Below, piece by piece: positions 1 through 14,700 of a DNA stretch of 64,000 nucleotides (position 1 is the first letter of the stretch; every line of letters begins with the position of its first letter). The position numbers and the translations under genes were made by a program. The DNA lies in NCBI GenBank assembly GCA_922989275.2, contig OV277859.1:92066198-92130197 (forward strand). The letters run 5' to 3'. Origin of the DNA: Gari tellinella. Its lineage: Eukaryota; Mollusca; Bivalvia; Cardiida; Psammobiidae. The notes under the pieces are model-generated. The model saw nothing but the letters and a program-made list of their open reading frames with translations. It had not been told where the DNA came from and ran no database searches.

Positions 1-460
1 ATGGCCGCCAAATTATTATTTTTGACGATTCTTGAAATATGTTCTTAATAACTCTTTTATACAGCGCTACAAAGAGATACGAAAAGTGTCTATATTTATT
101 GGTTTAAGATCAGAGAATGTGATATAGATATTTTAAAAGTACTTAGTGGCAAACAATGCTCTTAAATATGCAAATAAGCGTCCGCCATTACGGAAAAAGC
201 AATTCCTGTCATTTTCACCCTAACTAGTCAAGCAAATCGAATAAATAAAGCACCCATTGATATGTTTTGAGGGCCAATCAATGTGTTTAGTGGAAAATAA
301 GGTGTGTTTATGCATGTTACCCACTGCACTATTGTATAATCAGTGCACGTGCTCAGTTTCCTACTGTAACCGCAACGATTCGCATGACAAGGCATAATGG
401 CAGCTTTTTATTTTAAACTCGCAAGAAAATGGTTAGTTTGGTACAATAGAAACGTTGTAC

Positions 461-3400
461 TTAAACTAGGTTCATACAAGGTGTATGATCACTATTCTGT
501 TGCTGGCATGCACACAAGGCTTTGCACCGTATTCCAGATTTGCGGCATTTGCAACGGTTTGTCCTACATTTCTTCTGGCATGAACATGAAATCATATCCA
601 TACAACTTTCTGGAATTTGGCATTGAGACATTTGAATAGGCTGAAATCCTATTCTCGAACTAAAACGCTGCCATCCCAAATCTAAAGGTGAAGGAAGTTC
701 TGGTATGCCATAGTGAGCATTCCTCCAAACCATTGCTTGATAGTGCACACGCATCAAGTGGAAACGAAGAGCATCACTTGTTGGTAACATAGCTTCTGGG
801 TTGCCAGTTGTCCACTTGGAGAAAAGTATATGCCTTGTTGCATCAATGGAGTTTGTGTTCTACACGCCATATATTCTACAGACAAATGTTTCAGAATCAG
901 AAATGGTTTCCTCTGTAAGATTACCTGTTCCTAAGTTAATGAGTAACTGGTGGTTGTCTTTAAAGATTCTCCAAGATGAAGGTTTGGTATAATTTGCAAT
1001 GTAGGACGTAGTGTCGCATCCAGTCATTGCATGAAATGGAATCGAGAGCTGTTGTTGAACCTCTGGGTAGCTTATTGAAAACCGCATCAATGGGTATGTA
1101 TCGCCGTTGTTTGGCCGTTCCAGTCATCATCCAAAGGTGTGCACAACGTGCATGGTTGAAATGTAACACTAAAACCGACATCAGTGTCCCTCGATGAGAC
1201 TACAACTGTATTGGACAGACTGTGAACAGCATGTAACACCAACCTAGTGTCAGCTTCTTCACGGGTGCTATCAATTGAGTCGGTGTTGGTATTTGATTAC
1301 CGAACCTCGAGCTCTGCTCTGAAAACCCCAGCAACTACAATCTCTTTATATTCAGGCGCCTGCGAACTCAATTTTTCTGACAAGAAATGTGCAAGGTCAA
1401 CTTTGCTCTCAGTGAGGGACAGAAAGTGTGTCCAGTTATATGGAAGAGGCATATCACATACTTCAACTAGGCGTCTTATTGGTCTTGCTGATTTTGTACG
1501 CCTTGTCCTGGTAGCTTCTTTAATTGATTCTTCTCTATAATTTTTTCTGTCAAACACAACTACTATTCGTTGATAGTTACAGCCCGCCTTTAATACTGCT
1601 ATTACGTAAGTGTCGGCCAAATCACTAAATAGTACAGCATTGTGAGGCTTTCCAAGAGCAACCACCTACGCTTGTCACTCTTAACCCATTACCCAATAGT
1701 CCATTTGTATTATGTAAGATGAGTGACCACTTTAAGCATTTGAAAGTAAAGCAGAATGCGCCTAAAGGTGCATTCTGCTTTTCATTCAGCCTGCTTTAAG
1801 CTACCATCTTCTAGATTAAAGAAAATATTTGTAATGATACATATTCATGTCTGTATAAATGGGAACTTATTTCTTCAGTGGATGAATAAATCAAAGTCGT
1901 AAAAAGGCGTATTTATGGGGTAATGGGTTAATATCACTAGGGCATGTTACATATTGAGTAAGCTTACATTTGGTTTCTGTGCGGAGTGAACCATCCATTT
2001 CAGCAAATGACACAGGGACTGGCAGAAGCTCATGCTTTAGACTAGCTGACCAGTCTAATGGATGACCCGCTTCGTAAGCTGTAACAAGGCGTCAGAGTAT
2101 ATTTCTGTCTGCTTTCGTGATGATTCGTTTGTCCTTGCTAGTCTTTAGTATCTTTGACCACTTCATACAGCGATGCAAACATTTTGGCATTACTTTTGTG
2201 TAGAGGTGCATGAATTGGGACAGCTGGCTTTTCACCTTGTTCCAATAAAACCATCCTCTTATAAACAAATTTGTTCAGCTTGTCCTGTCCGAGTTGTTTT
2301 GCACAAAGTAACGAGGTTTGGATTCCCTGTGTTGCTAGATCTTTTGTGGCCAAATTTTGCAATGAAGTTTGTGAAGCAGATGCAAATGCTTTGAGTCTCT
2401 GGAAAGTCGAGACCAATGGCATTTCTTGATCGTTGTCCCGCTTTTATCACAATTTGTTTGCTTCATTGTGAATATATCTACTACCTGGAGAGTTGTTGTA
2501 CATAGCATTGGTTTGAGCTGCAATGTGTAACCTCAAATTATATGATAGCGTCCATGTACAAAGTGCTGATGTTGTCTTCGTGATACCAATGAGGCCTCCA
2601 CCTTTCTGTCCAGTACCATTTATCCATTCCATAGCTTGATCATGGTCTACCTGGTTTAACTTTTGGACGGAATGTTTGACAACAAAGTTGCCCCGTCGAA
2701 ACTCTGATAACACAGGATCTGGAAGTTGGTTCATTTTAGCTTGGTACACTTGACCCCACCTGCAAAAAGTATGGCAACATCTGACTGAAGGATTGTTCAT
2801 GAAGGTCCCAGATACCATCTCTCTGAGCACGGGTGAATTGCAGCAATACTGAAACCATGTTCATGTACGTCTACCAGAAGGTGAATTTCACATCATCTGA
2901 TTTGCTAGCAATGAATCCATTCAGAAGATCGTGAAACTGTTCTTGATTAAGGTACACTATCAGTAGAGATTGCAAGGTGAGTTTATGAGATCTCTTGGCC
3001 TTGTAATGTATGACTTTCCTTAGAAAACAAGTTAAACGGTATTGAGTGTGTCTAACCCATGAGCCAGAGCAAGAGTTATAGGCAAATATTCTACAGCTGT
3101 CTGCTCTGGTTCCATGGATGATATGGATTGATTGAATGCTGTCCAAGAAGGCATTGTGTCAGCGTTTTGACACGTCAAGAAAAAAAACCATATCTGTAGC
3201 CTGAGTTTATTTTGCACACCCGCTTTGTATTTCCGGATTCGTGAACCAGTCACGGTCAACAGGCTCCGTGAAGATAGGTTCGCTTGTGGAGGGATTTACA
3301 TGGACAGAAAATAATGTATCCAGTATTTCTGGCACCACAAGCATATGCATAGTAGACAGTTCCAGCATCTGAAGTTCAGCATCAGCATGTTGTCCCCTTT

Positions 3401-4861
3401 GCCAGGTGGCTATTTGGGTTGCATGAAAATTGTTTTTTCCATCAAGTGTGTCGTCAAGTATGTCGATGTTGTCAGTAGTGTAGTGAATAAACTTATTAGC
3501 TACCATGTTACCAGGTGGGAAAATGGCACCAGTTGCTTGATCCATTGATGTCAGGTGCTCTTAGCTAATGAAGTGTCTACTTGCAACACCTGTTCATAGC
3601 TCAAACAGTGACCATCTTTATTGTACAATTCCACTATGTCTTTAGATCGTCTGGCTTAATGTATAGTATTGGCAATACCAATATGCTTAGGAGTCCATTT
3701 CTTGCCGCCACTGATACAGTAAACAATATCCTGTGCAATACTCAGAACCCTGCTTTGGACAACGCCGTCCTCGCTGTCGGGACTGCAGTCATCTAGTACC
3801 TCTTGTATACCAACGATTAATCTCAGAAGCATGTTTAAACTATCTTGAATGCATGGAATTGCATCGTCTTCACGTACAGAGACTACTTTGTGGCCCACAG
3901 CTTCCAGTATTTCTCCGCAAATTTTCAGGGCTACATGTACAAGGGAAAGGTAACTATCAGCGTGAGGCTGAAATTAAGGGAGAGTTTCCTCGGTATCGTT
4001 GATGGGTTGATATTTTGTGGGAATCAACATAGTTTGTTTCTCAGAATTGCTCCTATTCAAATGTCTGAGGAAAGTGAAATTTTCCCCTAAAAGTTGACCT
4101 TCTACTGTAGTAAGATGGGTTAATTGTGGTTGATGACTCTTCATCAAGCTCCTAATACCGTTTCCAGACACCTTGAAACAGGACAACATGTCCTTTGTCG
4201 GCAGACTGATGTAATTCTTGACAGAGCCATTACATTGCAATGTCTGCATTGTTCGAGTCCTGCTTCAGTTTGGTAGTCGACCTGATGAATGACTTAGATA
4301 CGTCAAATGATATTTGGCATCTGCCGCGATCAGACCAATCGCACCAGCCAATCGAATCCCAATTGTATAATCATTAGAAGACGCTGCAATTATTTGATGA
4401 CTCATTTGTTTTGTCATGACTGATATCAAGCGTGTTTTTAAAACAGTAGTCTGACAAAAAATACATAGATTCCAGTTTACTGGTTGTACGCAGTTTCGCA
4501 AAGAACGTCTGACAGTTGTATTGCTACAACTTGCTTCTGACTCCATGGAATCTGTTGGTGGAGCCCTTTTCAGGCGTTGAATCTTACAGTTATCTGTAAA
4601 ATGGACATAGCACATTTTGTGCCAAATAAGAACCTTATCTTCAACTGAATTGAAAACATTTTCAAGACGGTCGATCACATCAATATTTTTAGAGTCCCTA
4701 AACTTTCTTCTGGTTCTAGCATCATCATGTACTGTTGCAAGTCCATGCTCACTTGCTGTATTAAGACTAGCCTTGAGTGAAGAGGACTGACAGAATACAT
4801 GTATACATACACTATAATTTATAGAAGAGGGTCTCTTTAAAGTGACTACTTGATCCATCAT
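461..4861 (-). pseudogene. Frame-broken copy of a repetitive Cys-rich invertebrate protein gene
   Basis: Reading the minus strand from 4861 to 461, consecutive open segments in shifting frames make up one protein that must be joined across many frameshifts and stops. The N-terminus has CIFCQ and IGLIAADAKYH. A middle part has FDRKNYREESIKEATRTRR and RRLVEVCDMPLPYNW. Later come VLVLHFN and GCDTTSYIA, and a cysteine cluster (SCQKKCRTNRCKCRKSGIRC) before TAA at 461. I recognise this layout as a lineage-expanded protein family of molluscs and cnidarians with no established function. Copy number and decay suggest a mobile or retrocopied origin (inference). A family A MITE (1681-1931) interrupts it. 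It sits in the MAP3K1 intron after exon 20, same strand. Confidence 0.6.
1681..1931. mobile_element. Family A MITE (reference description), inserted in the Cys-rich pseudogene
   Basis: Family A elements are about 250 bp. They begin TTAACCCATTACCCCATA and end TATGGGGTAATGGGTTAA, so TTAA is the probable target duplication and CCC/GGG the element tip, as in piggyBac-type elements. The middle is a ~66-bp palindrome around GCAGAATGCGCCTTAAGG, between TTAAAGCAGG and CCTGCTTTAA. There is no coding capacity. This copy has TTAA at both ends and splits the pseudogene. Confidence 0.8.
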
Positions 4862-5582
4862 AATTTCGATGATTTAATGATACATTCTCAAGAGAAAATC
4901 ACGTCCGGGCTACACTAAGGCAACTCTAATAATGCAGTATATAGACAAGACAAGCCGACAATTCTGTTATGTTTTCTGACCACTATACAATTAAACTGTC
5001 TTATCTATACAAATATTCTAAACTAATATACATGTAATTCACAACACAGTATACAGACACCTCATTTCTGATAATACATTTCCTTGACTAGTTATATTAC
5101 TATAAAATGTGAATTTTTAACTTTTTGTCGCAATTTAGGCGCTAATTTGCATATTCATGAATACTGTAACTCTCGGAATTAATCAGAAATGGCTGAATTA
5201 TATCTAATGACCATGGAAACATATATGGACACCTTATCTGTCAATTTCGATAGTAAAGTTCAAGGGATGGAGTAGAAAATGGTAAAAGTAGAGTGTACAA
5301 TTAGCAGTTTTGGCGGCCATTTTGTTTATGCAAATAAGATGGTCAAAAACACAAAATTTCGCTTGGGAACCGGCATAATCCGACTCAGCATACCCGATTT
5401 ATGCTAAAAAGTCCTGTTCCCAACTTTTACCCAAAAATGCCGTTCGATTTCACATTTTCCATAAATCCCACCTGACTATCAGATTGATTTCATTTCCGAC
5501 TCAAGATTGTTGATTTAAGATTGTTGACTTCTGACTTACGATCAATGATTTCTGACATATCTTAAGGTAATAATCTCCTTAC
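4862..5582. other. Intron sequence, nothing recognised
   Basis: AT-rich intronic sequence between the pseudogene and exon 20. No continuation of the kinase domain was found on the minus strand. A short GATTGTTGA-like direct repeat occurs at about 5500-5560. Confidence 0.5.
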
Positions 5583-5725
5583 CTCTGGTGCCATAAAGGC
5601 AATGGTCCCTAATAGCTGCCCCTGGAACTCTCCAGCCCCTGTAGTTTTTGTTGCCAGTCTGGCAGCTGCCCCAAAGTCTCCAATCCTCAACCTGTGCCCG
5701 GTACTGTCCACCAGCAAGTTGGCCC
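5583..5725 (-). CDS. MAP3K1: MAP3K1 exon 20, activation segment (residues 1355-1402)
   Basis: Encodes [20 protein letters not shown] through [17 protein letters not shown], so DFG and APE are both present. It ends exactly at a GTAAGG donor in phase 0. No matching continuation was found in 1-5582. Confidence 0.96.
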
Positions 5726-8700
5726 CTAAATAAGGAAACAACAAAAATCTTCTAATGTTAAGATTTATAAGACATACACATAAAGCTCTCTTAATACAGC
5801 AAATTTACACTTCAGAAGGCTAGCTTTAACTGGCCTACTATCGAAATGTATGAAAATTTTGCACCAAATATAGAATATGACTGGGTTAAAGCATGAAAAG
5901 GGGTCATATAAACATGGAAAGAAATAAAGAGGTATTACTGTATAGGAAAGAGTTAAATAACATCCAAAATAAGTTTCAGGCCGCTTTTTAAAATAAATGC
6001 CAGCTGAACACCATAGATAAGCCTTTTTTACACATTTAATTCATTCCTCCACTGAAGAAAAAAGTTTCAATTCATCCAGTCATAAATATGTATCATCAGA
6101 AATGTTTTTTATATCCCAGAGAGTGTAGCTTAAAGCAAGCTGAAAGTAAAACAATGCAATCAGATTTAAGCGGTCACCTATCTTCAATACTACATGTATT
6201 TACAGGCTATGGGGTAATGGTTAATGATTCATGAAGTACTGCAGATAGTTCCTGTTTAACCTGCATTAAACTTCCAACTTTACATGCGTAAATCCATTTT
6301 CTTTTGAATGACTGTATAAATTGAATTTTAATTAAATTCTAGTAACTCTTTCCTCCACTCCATCTGTGCAAATCACCAATATCCAACTGAATTCAAAGCA
6401 GATGGCTGCTTAAAGCAAAATGACAGTAAAGCAGAAAGCTCCCTTAGGAGCTTTCTGCTTTACTTTCATCTTGGTTTTAGGTCGTCATCTTTATTCTATT
6501 CAATATTATAAAATGAATGACTGGTGTGGCACTAATGTTTAGGAGTAGATAGAGAATGTATGTATGACAGCCCATCAACACAGTTGATCAGTTCGAGCGG
6601 ACAGTAGGTAAAGGCACACTAAGGCGCTTCTGTCGAGGAAAGAGTTAAATACTGTTCTAGAGCCTTAGACTTAGAGGGTGTAAACTGAACAATTTTAACA
6701 CCATCTCGTTCAAGCCAGCACCAAATCCTATGGTGTTACTACTCATTAGAATCGTCTCAAAGAGAGATTCTAATGAGTAGTGACACCATCAGGTTCAATG
6801 CAGATATAAAGATTTTAGTTTTCGAAAATACTCTACTAATCTGGAGCCCAGTGAATGCTGTTAATTATAAGCATGTCTTCTTTTCTGGCTTACCTTTAAG
6901 ATCTCTGTGCAGTATGTGGTTTTCATGTAGGTATGTGAGCCCTCGTAGGATCTGGAGGACGTAGCTAGTGATCACTTCCTCAGAGAACACACCATACTGG
7001 CCCAGTAAGTAGGATACTGACCCACCTGAAAGTCATACATACACTTTAAACTTTTGATTTTGTTTGTTTATGTCTGTTTCTGCCATCTATGGGCTAATTG
7101 GATGCCCAAGAGAGATGGGAGCAGATATAAAGAACCCGGGCGTGATTATATACTCTTATTATCGACAGAGTTCTCTTGTTCTTTTAGGTGCCCATTGTAA
7201 AGCATTGATACATCGAACCTTGGTTTATAAAGTCTCATCCGAAGGACTTGGTACGGCGGGGGATCAACTCGCGTCTCCTGGTATTATAATCAAGCCCTTT
7301 ACCCTTTGACTACGTCCCCCGGTTCCACATACACTTTAGACTTTTGCTACTATCATAACTAATACAAAGGTTAAATGATTATACAACAAGCACCTTAGAG
7401 CTGATATCCCCTGCCGCAGCGATTGTCCAGAAGAAAGTGGCAAACTTTATTGTGGGAGGAAGGGGCAAATGGTGATCACCTGTCTTTAAAGATCAACATT
7501 CAAAAGCTTTTTACAAAGTTTTATAAAATCCATTCAATTTTGTACATTTTAAAGCCTAAACAATACAAAAAATAAAGCCGTTTGTAGCATTATAAATCTA
7601 AGTATGTCAGGGGCAGGTAACTCTTGATTCAAATTCAACAGTAATTAAACACTTTCAAGAACTTATAATTGTGTAAACACATTTTCAACTCATCAAGGGC
7701 AGAGTATTCTTGACTAATTTGCACATTTTCGATAATAATTGAACTCATTCTATAAATAATAGCCATATATGATTTAATTTTTTTTTCAAAATCCATTCAC
7801 ATTTGTACACAATAGCATGTAAACAATAAAGCCATGTTGAGCATTACTAAGTACATAAAGGGCAGATAACTCTTGCCACAAAGTATCCTATTTTGACAAT
7901 AATTGCTACCCTTATATTTATATACATCATGTGTAAGTTAAATCAAAATCCATTAAAGACTGTAGTTTCTAGATGGTAAAAACTGTTAAATATGTTTTTT
8001 TTTTACTCATCAAGGGCAGATAACTGTTGACTAGTTTCTCCGTTTTCAAAAATGATAACAATTATTTGAAAACTAATAGCCATACATAGTTTAAGAATTT
8101 GTTTTATCAAAATTCATGCATATTTATAGATACTAGGATGTAAACAATTTTAAAATAAAGCATTTTCTATCATTTCAAAGTACATCAAGGGCAGATAACT
8201 ATTGCCACAAGTATCCTTTTTTGACAATAATTGCACACCTTCAAGAACTTTTACTTATAGACATCGTGTGCAAGTATCATTTAAATCCATTCATAATTGT
8301 AGTTGCCAGAGAGTAAAAACAGTTAAATATGGCTTTTTTTACTTATCAAGGGCAGATAACTCATGACTAATTTCTCCGTTTTCAACAATAATCAAATTCA
8401 TTTGAAAACTAATAGCCATACATAATTCAAGAAAGTTTTTTCAAAAATCCATGCATATTTATAGGCTCTAGTATGTAAACAATACCAAAATAAAGCATTT
8501 TCTAAGTACATCAAGGGCAGATAACTCTTGTCACAAGTATCCTTTTTTTACAATAATTGCACACCTGCAAGAACTTGTACTTATGGACAATGTGTGCAAG
8601 TATAAACAAAATATGTTGAATACTGTAGTTGCTAGAGTGTAAAAACTGTTAAATATGGCATTTTTAACACAAAAAGGGCAGATAACTCATAAATTCCTAA

Positions 8701-11700
8701 AATTTTCTGAAAAAAATTTGATTTCCCACGGTGCTCCTATGATGACAAATAAGTATACCAAGTTTAATCCAAATCTGTTAATAGGTTTCGGAGATACAGT
8801 TGCGGACGGAAAACGTGACGGACGCACAGACGGCATTTTTAACACAAAAAGGGCAGATAACTAATAAATTCCTAAAATTTTCTGAATTTTTTTTGATTTC
8901 CCACGGTGCTCCTATGATGACAAATAAGTATACCAAGTTTATTCCAAATCTGTTCATAGGTTTCGGAGATACAGTTGCGGACGGAAAACGCACGCACGCA
9001 CGGACAGCCGGACAGACAGACCTAAAACAGTATCCCTCTGCCTTTCGGCAGGGGATAAAAAGACAGGTGACAGTTTAAAGCAAGGTGACAGTAAATCAGA
9101 AAGCTCCTGAAGGAGCTTTCTGTTTTACTGTCACCTTGCTTTAAGCAGTCACCTGTTGTAGAAATCTAATAATTAGCACAATGTTGCTGTTGTAACAGAG
9201 AGGTTTTACTGTACAGAAAATGGACAAATCCATCTTGAGGCATTGCTTTACAAAGGATCAAAGTTTGTTGAACATCTTTGAACGTATAGTTTATTGAGAA
9301 ACATAATATTATTCGTGAAAACAAACTTGAAATCTGACCAGTCGTTCTGGAAAAGAAAGATGGCAACAAGACAGGTAGCCCAAATACCTTTGACAAACCA
9401 TTTAAGTTCAGCACCACAGTATGTACCTGATTAAGTTTTGTTACAACTGGGCCATTGGTTTCAGAAAAGAAGTTGACGGACAGGCAGACAACAGACAGGG
9501 GTATCTGAAAAGCTCACATTGAGCACTTTGCGCTTAGGTTGAGCTAAAAATGGAAATGACCCACCACAAAGTCTGTTTACCGTAATTACCCTAAGTATTG
9601 GAACAGACTGGCCTGAGCAAACAGTGTAGACCCTGATCAGACTGCTCCTTCAGGAGCAGTCTGATCAGGGTCTACACTGTTTGCCATGAAGTCTGCACCT
9701 TTTTGTCAAATAACTGTGTGATAAAAGCAATTAGGTCAATTTTTATGGCAATTACAGCAGCTATACAGGGTGGCCCAATTTTTAGGACTTTTATGGTATT
9801 TTTTTTTTTTAAGTAATCTAATTCAGCAGTATTAATTTCTGCAAACATTCCTGTCTAATCAACTTACCTGGCATCCACTCTACAAACATATTAAAGTGAC
9901 ATCCCTGCCGCGTGGCACCTAGGATACGGACAATGTGAGCGTGATTCAGCTTGGCCATCATGTGGATCTCCTCGGTTATTGTCTCGATTACCTTCTCCTG
10001 CTCCGTCTTGGAGTTACGGCAAAAAGAAATCTGAAATAGTTATGAATGAAGACTTACACATCACCTTAGCAGTTTTCCTCATCCAAACATGATTTCACAA
10101 CTTCATATAGTCATAACAGAAATGCCTTTCCATGCTTCTACACTGTCCAGTGAGTGGCTGTTTAATGCACCTTCTTAACACATTCATCCCTGAAACTTAT
10201 TGTCAACTCCAGTTTCAAACTAATTCTAGTCCCCATTTGACCATTTAGGGTAGGTTTAATAAAATGATATTGCAAAATGACAGGGCAGACCATGATCGGA
10301 AGACTCCTCCAGGAACCCTCTTATCATGGTCTACACTGTTTACATAGGACAGGAGTACTCTTCACAGGTAGTCTGTGTTTCAGTCTTGGTTGTTTTTTGT
10401 GTGAAAAATAATGGCTTTTTACTGGAGTCATCAGTTATTTGTTAACCAACATCACTTCCATGATTTCTTCAAAAATCAGTACTACCAGACATCTACCTGT
10501 TTTAAAGCCATAATGGTTCCTGTCTCTATATCCCTGGCCTGATAACATGTACTGAAGGCACCGGTGCCCAGCAGAGGGCCTTTCATCCAATGGACATTCT
10601 CGTAGTACAGTGTAGGAGGGTTGCCATTGTCATCCATAGCATCACAGTCCTGCAAATTATGATATATTATGTCAGAGGAACAATTATCACTAGAAAATAT
10701 AATTTTATCATTTCTATTCAAAGCTCCAGATATGGAGTCAACTATGTCTTTGTTAAAACTCTTGTTGTGGCTACTATTAGAGTCATCTTGAAAAGATAAT
10801 TCTAATAAAGAGGCACATTGCAGGGTGTAATAGATACAATACAGTCAAACCTGTCTTAAGCGGCCAACAAAAATACCACAAAATCTGGTCTTTTAGACAG
10901 TTGATAGCTCAATAAGGAGGCAAGACATGCAGAAAGCTCCAGCAGGAGCTTTCTGCATGTCTTGCCTCCTGTATTGAGCTTAATTTTGCTATTCAGTCAT
11001 ATATATTCTATGTTAAAGAGTGACCGCTGTAGACAAGTTTGACTGTACAGAGATTTTGTTATTTGAAAACCTGATTTCTTCATCTAAACAATCAAGGTAA
11101 TTCCAGACGTAAGGCATCAGAATGGAAAGAACCAAAAGAATTTGTCCCCCCCCAGCACTAACAAGGGGGACACATAAATAGCTAAATAGCTTAGCTCACC
11201 TACTGCAAACATTTCTCAACACTTGTATCGTTCTAGAACCTCAACCAAGTCGACAAGACTACATATTCTTTGACAAGGCAAGCTAATGCTTTTAAATTGT
11301 GAGTACTTACATCAGGCTGTATTCGTATAGTGATGACCTCTTCCTGGTCCATGGGTGTGAGCCCGGGTACTACAGGTTTGGGAGGATCTTTACAGGACAG
11401 TTCCATGGCCTTGGCTAGGGCTAGAGCTTCCTCCTTCTCCACCTCCTCCTTACAGTGGCAGTCATCCTCATCTACAACAACAAACAATAGCATCACATCA
11501 TCATCATTATTTAGATTAACATGCAGGAGTGGGAGTGTCGTCCACATGGGTGGCCCCCCTTCCAGGTAGCTGGCTAACTGCACACATAGCAGATCTCACA
11601 TTGGATCTCCATACATCCCTATAACCAGTCGTCTTCAGAGATTTTTTTTAAAATCTGGTATATGTGTTTTTGCGGAAAAAGCCGGTAAAACAAAAATTTC

Positions 11701-14700
11701 AACTTCAGAAATAATTTGAAACAACTCAAAAACAAAATTCTGTTGTACACAGAAAAAACTAATTTTCAAACATTATTTACATGTTTATCAAGAAATAATA
11801 ACTGCTAAGTACTCCAACCTGATCTGGATCAAAACTGTTTGTAGAGTTCTAAAAAAATTATTATTACATCAAAATGGTTGAGGATATTTACCTTTATCAA
11901 GAGTATGGCTGGGTGAATGTTTTGGCGTTCCCATGGCAACCTCAGATTTGAAGGTCACAGGTTTCTCATTTCCTGTACAGGGTGTTGTTGCCATGTATCT
12001 AAGCAGGTCGTCAGTGTGCTCCATTTTTTGAGTGGGTGGAGTGCGTTTTTTCTCTTCATCAAACACAGAGAATTTCATGGATTGAGCACTACAGTCTTTA
12101 GACTTACATGAGACCTTGAGTGGTCTCCCTTCTGGCTTGTCAACACAATGTTCAGGACTTGTTACACCATTAGTTACTGTTTCAGTTAGAGTAGTTTTTG
12201 GTACTAGGGACTTTGATTGGAAGAGGGAGGTGGGGAATAGTGTCTGTGTAGGTGACTGTCCTTGTACCTGTCGCTCCACCTCCCCTAGGTGAGCACATGG
12301 CGACATAGACCTTCTAGACCGCCTCACACTCTCTCTATCTAAATCTAATGACAAAGAGTTGGGTATTTTGTGCTTCAACTTCGGTGTTTCTATCAACTGA
12401 GCTGTATTATGTTTTGGATTTCCAATGATGTTTGCTTGTACACACTGATTTTCTTTTCGAGTGTTAGTATTAGCAAGTTGTCGAAGACCAGCGAGATCTG
12501 GTTCTTCAGAATCTATATCAGTTTCCAGATCTCCTGATAACAAGCGAGGTAAAGGTTTCTGTTCTACTGCCGACAGGGAAAGATTCAGTGATAAGTCCAT
12601 GTCTGCTTTGGAAGCATTGTCAATATCATCTAGATGTTCTCTACTGGCATGAATCTTCTTCTCCTCCTCTATCTTGATCACTTCATCCAAGTTTGTCTCC
12701 AGCACTGGTCCAATACGCTGAGGAGTGTTAGACCGAGATCTTGCCTTTCTAGTCTTCTTATGTGCAGGTGATTTGCCTGGTAAACTTAATTTCTTCGGCT
12801 CCAAGGATTTATCTAAGTTATCTAGGCTCTTACAGGCCCTCAGTTTTCTGGCAGCCTCTTTCTCAGGAACTCTTTCCTCTTCCACCAAGTCAAAGCTTCT
12901 TCTGAAATATTCTGCCCTTGTCTGCTGTCTTCTGTCCCGTATTGGGGTATTAGGAGGCACCACTGGCTGGATCTTGTCTACCGGCAGTCCATCATCACTA
13001 TGATACCCTGACAGAGTTGTCGAGGGAGATGTACATCGAGGCGATGAGACTGGTGTCTCATTGGGAGTGTCCATAGGAGATAGGTTATCACTGGGGTGAG
13101 TCTGCATTAAGTGACGACCCAACTTTTCAGAAAGTGCATAATCCGACACAATCTTGTCAAGCTGTCTTTTTAATGATTTTTTGTGACTATACTCAAGCTC
13201 AGCTACGAGATTTTCAAATTCTGCAATTAAGTTTTCCAGGTGCGCAGCATACCTAGCTGACAACAAGAACACTCGTTTTGCCACCCTGCTAATTCTCTGG
13301 TGTTTGTTTGACACTGCCCGGATGGTAAACTCAGCCACGACCAGTAATCTATCATAATTCTGTGGCCTCTCTTCCTCATCACTCGATGTCGCGCCTATCA
13401 GTTCTAGAGAACTCTCCGAGCTAGCTCCGTCGGGTCTCTGTCTGGGGAGAAACTCTGTGGGGAATTCAATGATCAATTTTTCTATGACATACAGTCTCCC
13501 CAGCAGCCATTGCCAGGACACTTCCACTGGATCATACTTCTCTGTCAGAATCCGCACCAGATAGGTCATCCCTCCGAGTCCAAGAGTTCCTGTAACAAAA
13601 CACACACAGTCATACCATGGTAACTAGAGCTTGCTTTAGTCAAACAAACCTATATTTCGAAACAAAACCCTAATTTAATAGCTTTTTTAACTTTGAGTAA
13701 TGGGTAAACTTGACTGAACCCTAATTTAATAGCTTTTTCAACTTTGAAATACGGGTAAATTTGACTGAACCCTTTGCGCAATAGTAAAGAAGACAGACGG
13801 TTGCTTACATCAGGCTGAAAGTAAAGTATAATGTTCCTTAAGGCACATTCTGCTTTACTTTCCATATGACGTATACTCATGACTGTATAATTTGAAACTA
13901 TTTTCTTCAGTGGAGGAAAAAATTAGAGACATAAAAAGACATATATAATTATGGGGTAATAGGTAAAGGGATTCAATGTTTTTGCCTCTAGAAATATAAG
14001 GTAAGTTGAACATGAGTAAACTGAAGTTATAGAGCTATTAACCATTCCTCCAGTAGTTTGTTTTCTATTAGAAATAGAATAATAGAGGCCTAAAGAATGA
14101 GTTTCTTTTGGGACAAACAGGCCTGAGCAATCAGAGTAGACCCAAATCAGACTGATCCTGAGGGAGCAGTCTCATCAGGGTCTACACTGCCATTCAGTTT
14201 GCACTTTTGGACAAATTTCTGTGTGATTAAAAGCAATCAGGGCTCCAGATAAAAGCAAGTTTTCCAAACAAATCCAGCGTTTTCTCACTCATTTCAGCAT
14301 TAAATCCTATGGTGTTACTACTCATTAGAATCGTCTCAAAGAGACGATTCTAATGAGTAGTGACACCATAGGGTTTAATGCAGAAATAAAGATTTGAGAT
14401 TTGAGTTTTTGAAAAACTCCACTTATCTGGAGCCCTAGCAATGTTCAAATTTTAAAGGGGAAGAGTTTAAATAGAAGTGCTGCTAACCTGGACTGTTGAG
14501 GTCTCTTCCTAGAGTCAATTCCCCATGCTGTCCCTTGGCCAACTCCAGTATGGTAGAGATAGACAGCTGACTGGTACGCCTGTGAATAGTCACATATCAA
14601 AGAGTTTACAATCATGTCATGGAATGAAATATTTTGGCAAAGAAGCAAAAAATGGACAAAAATGAATCTTCAAGCTCAATGTTAAAGACTGACTCTGTAC

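Noticed and set aside
4862..5582. Missing last kinase exon
   Set aside because: Read on the minus strand in all frames without finding DVWS- or C-lobe-like sequence.
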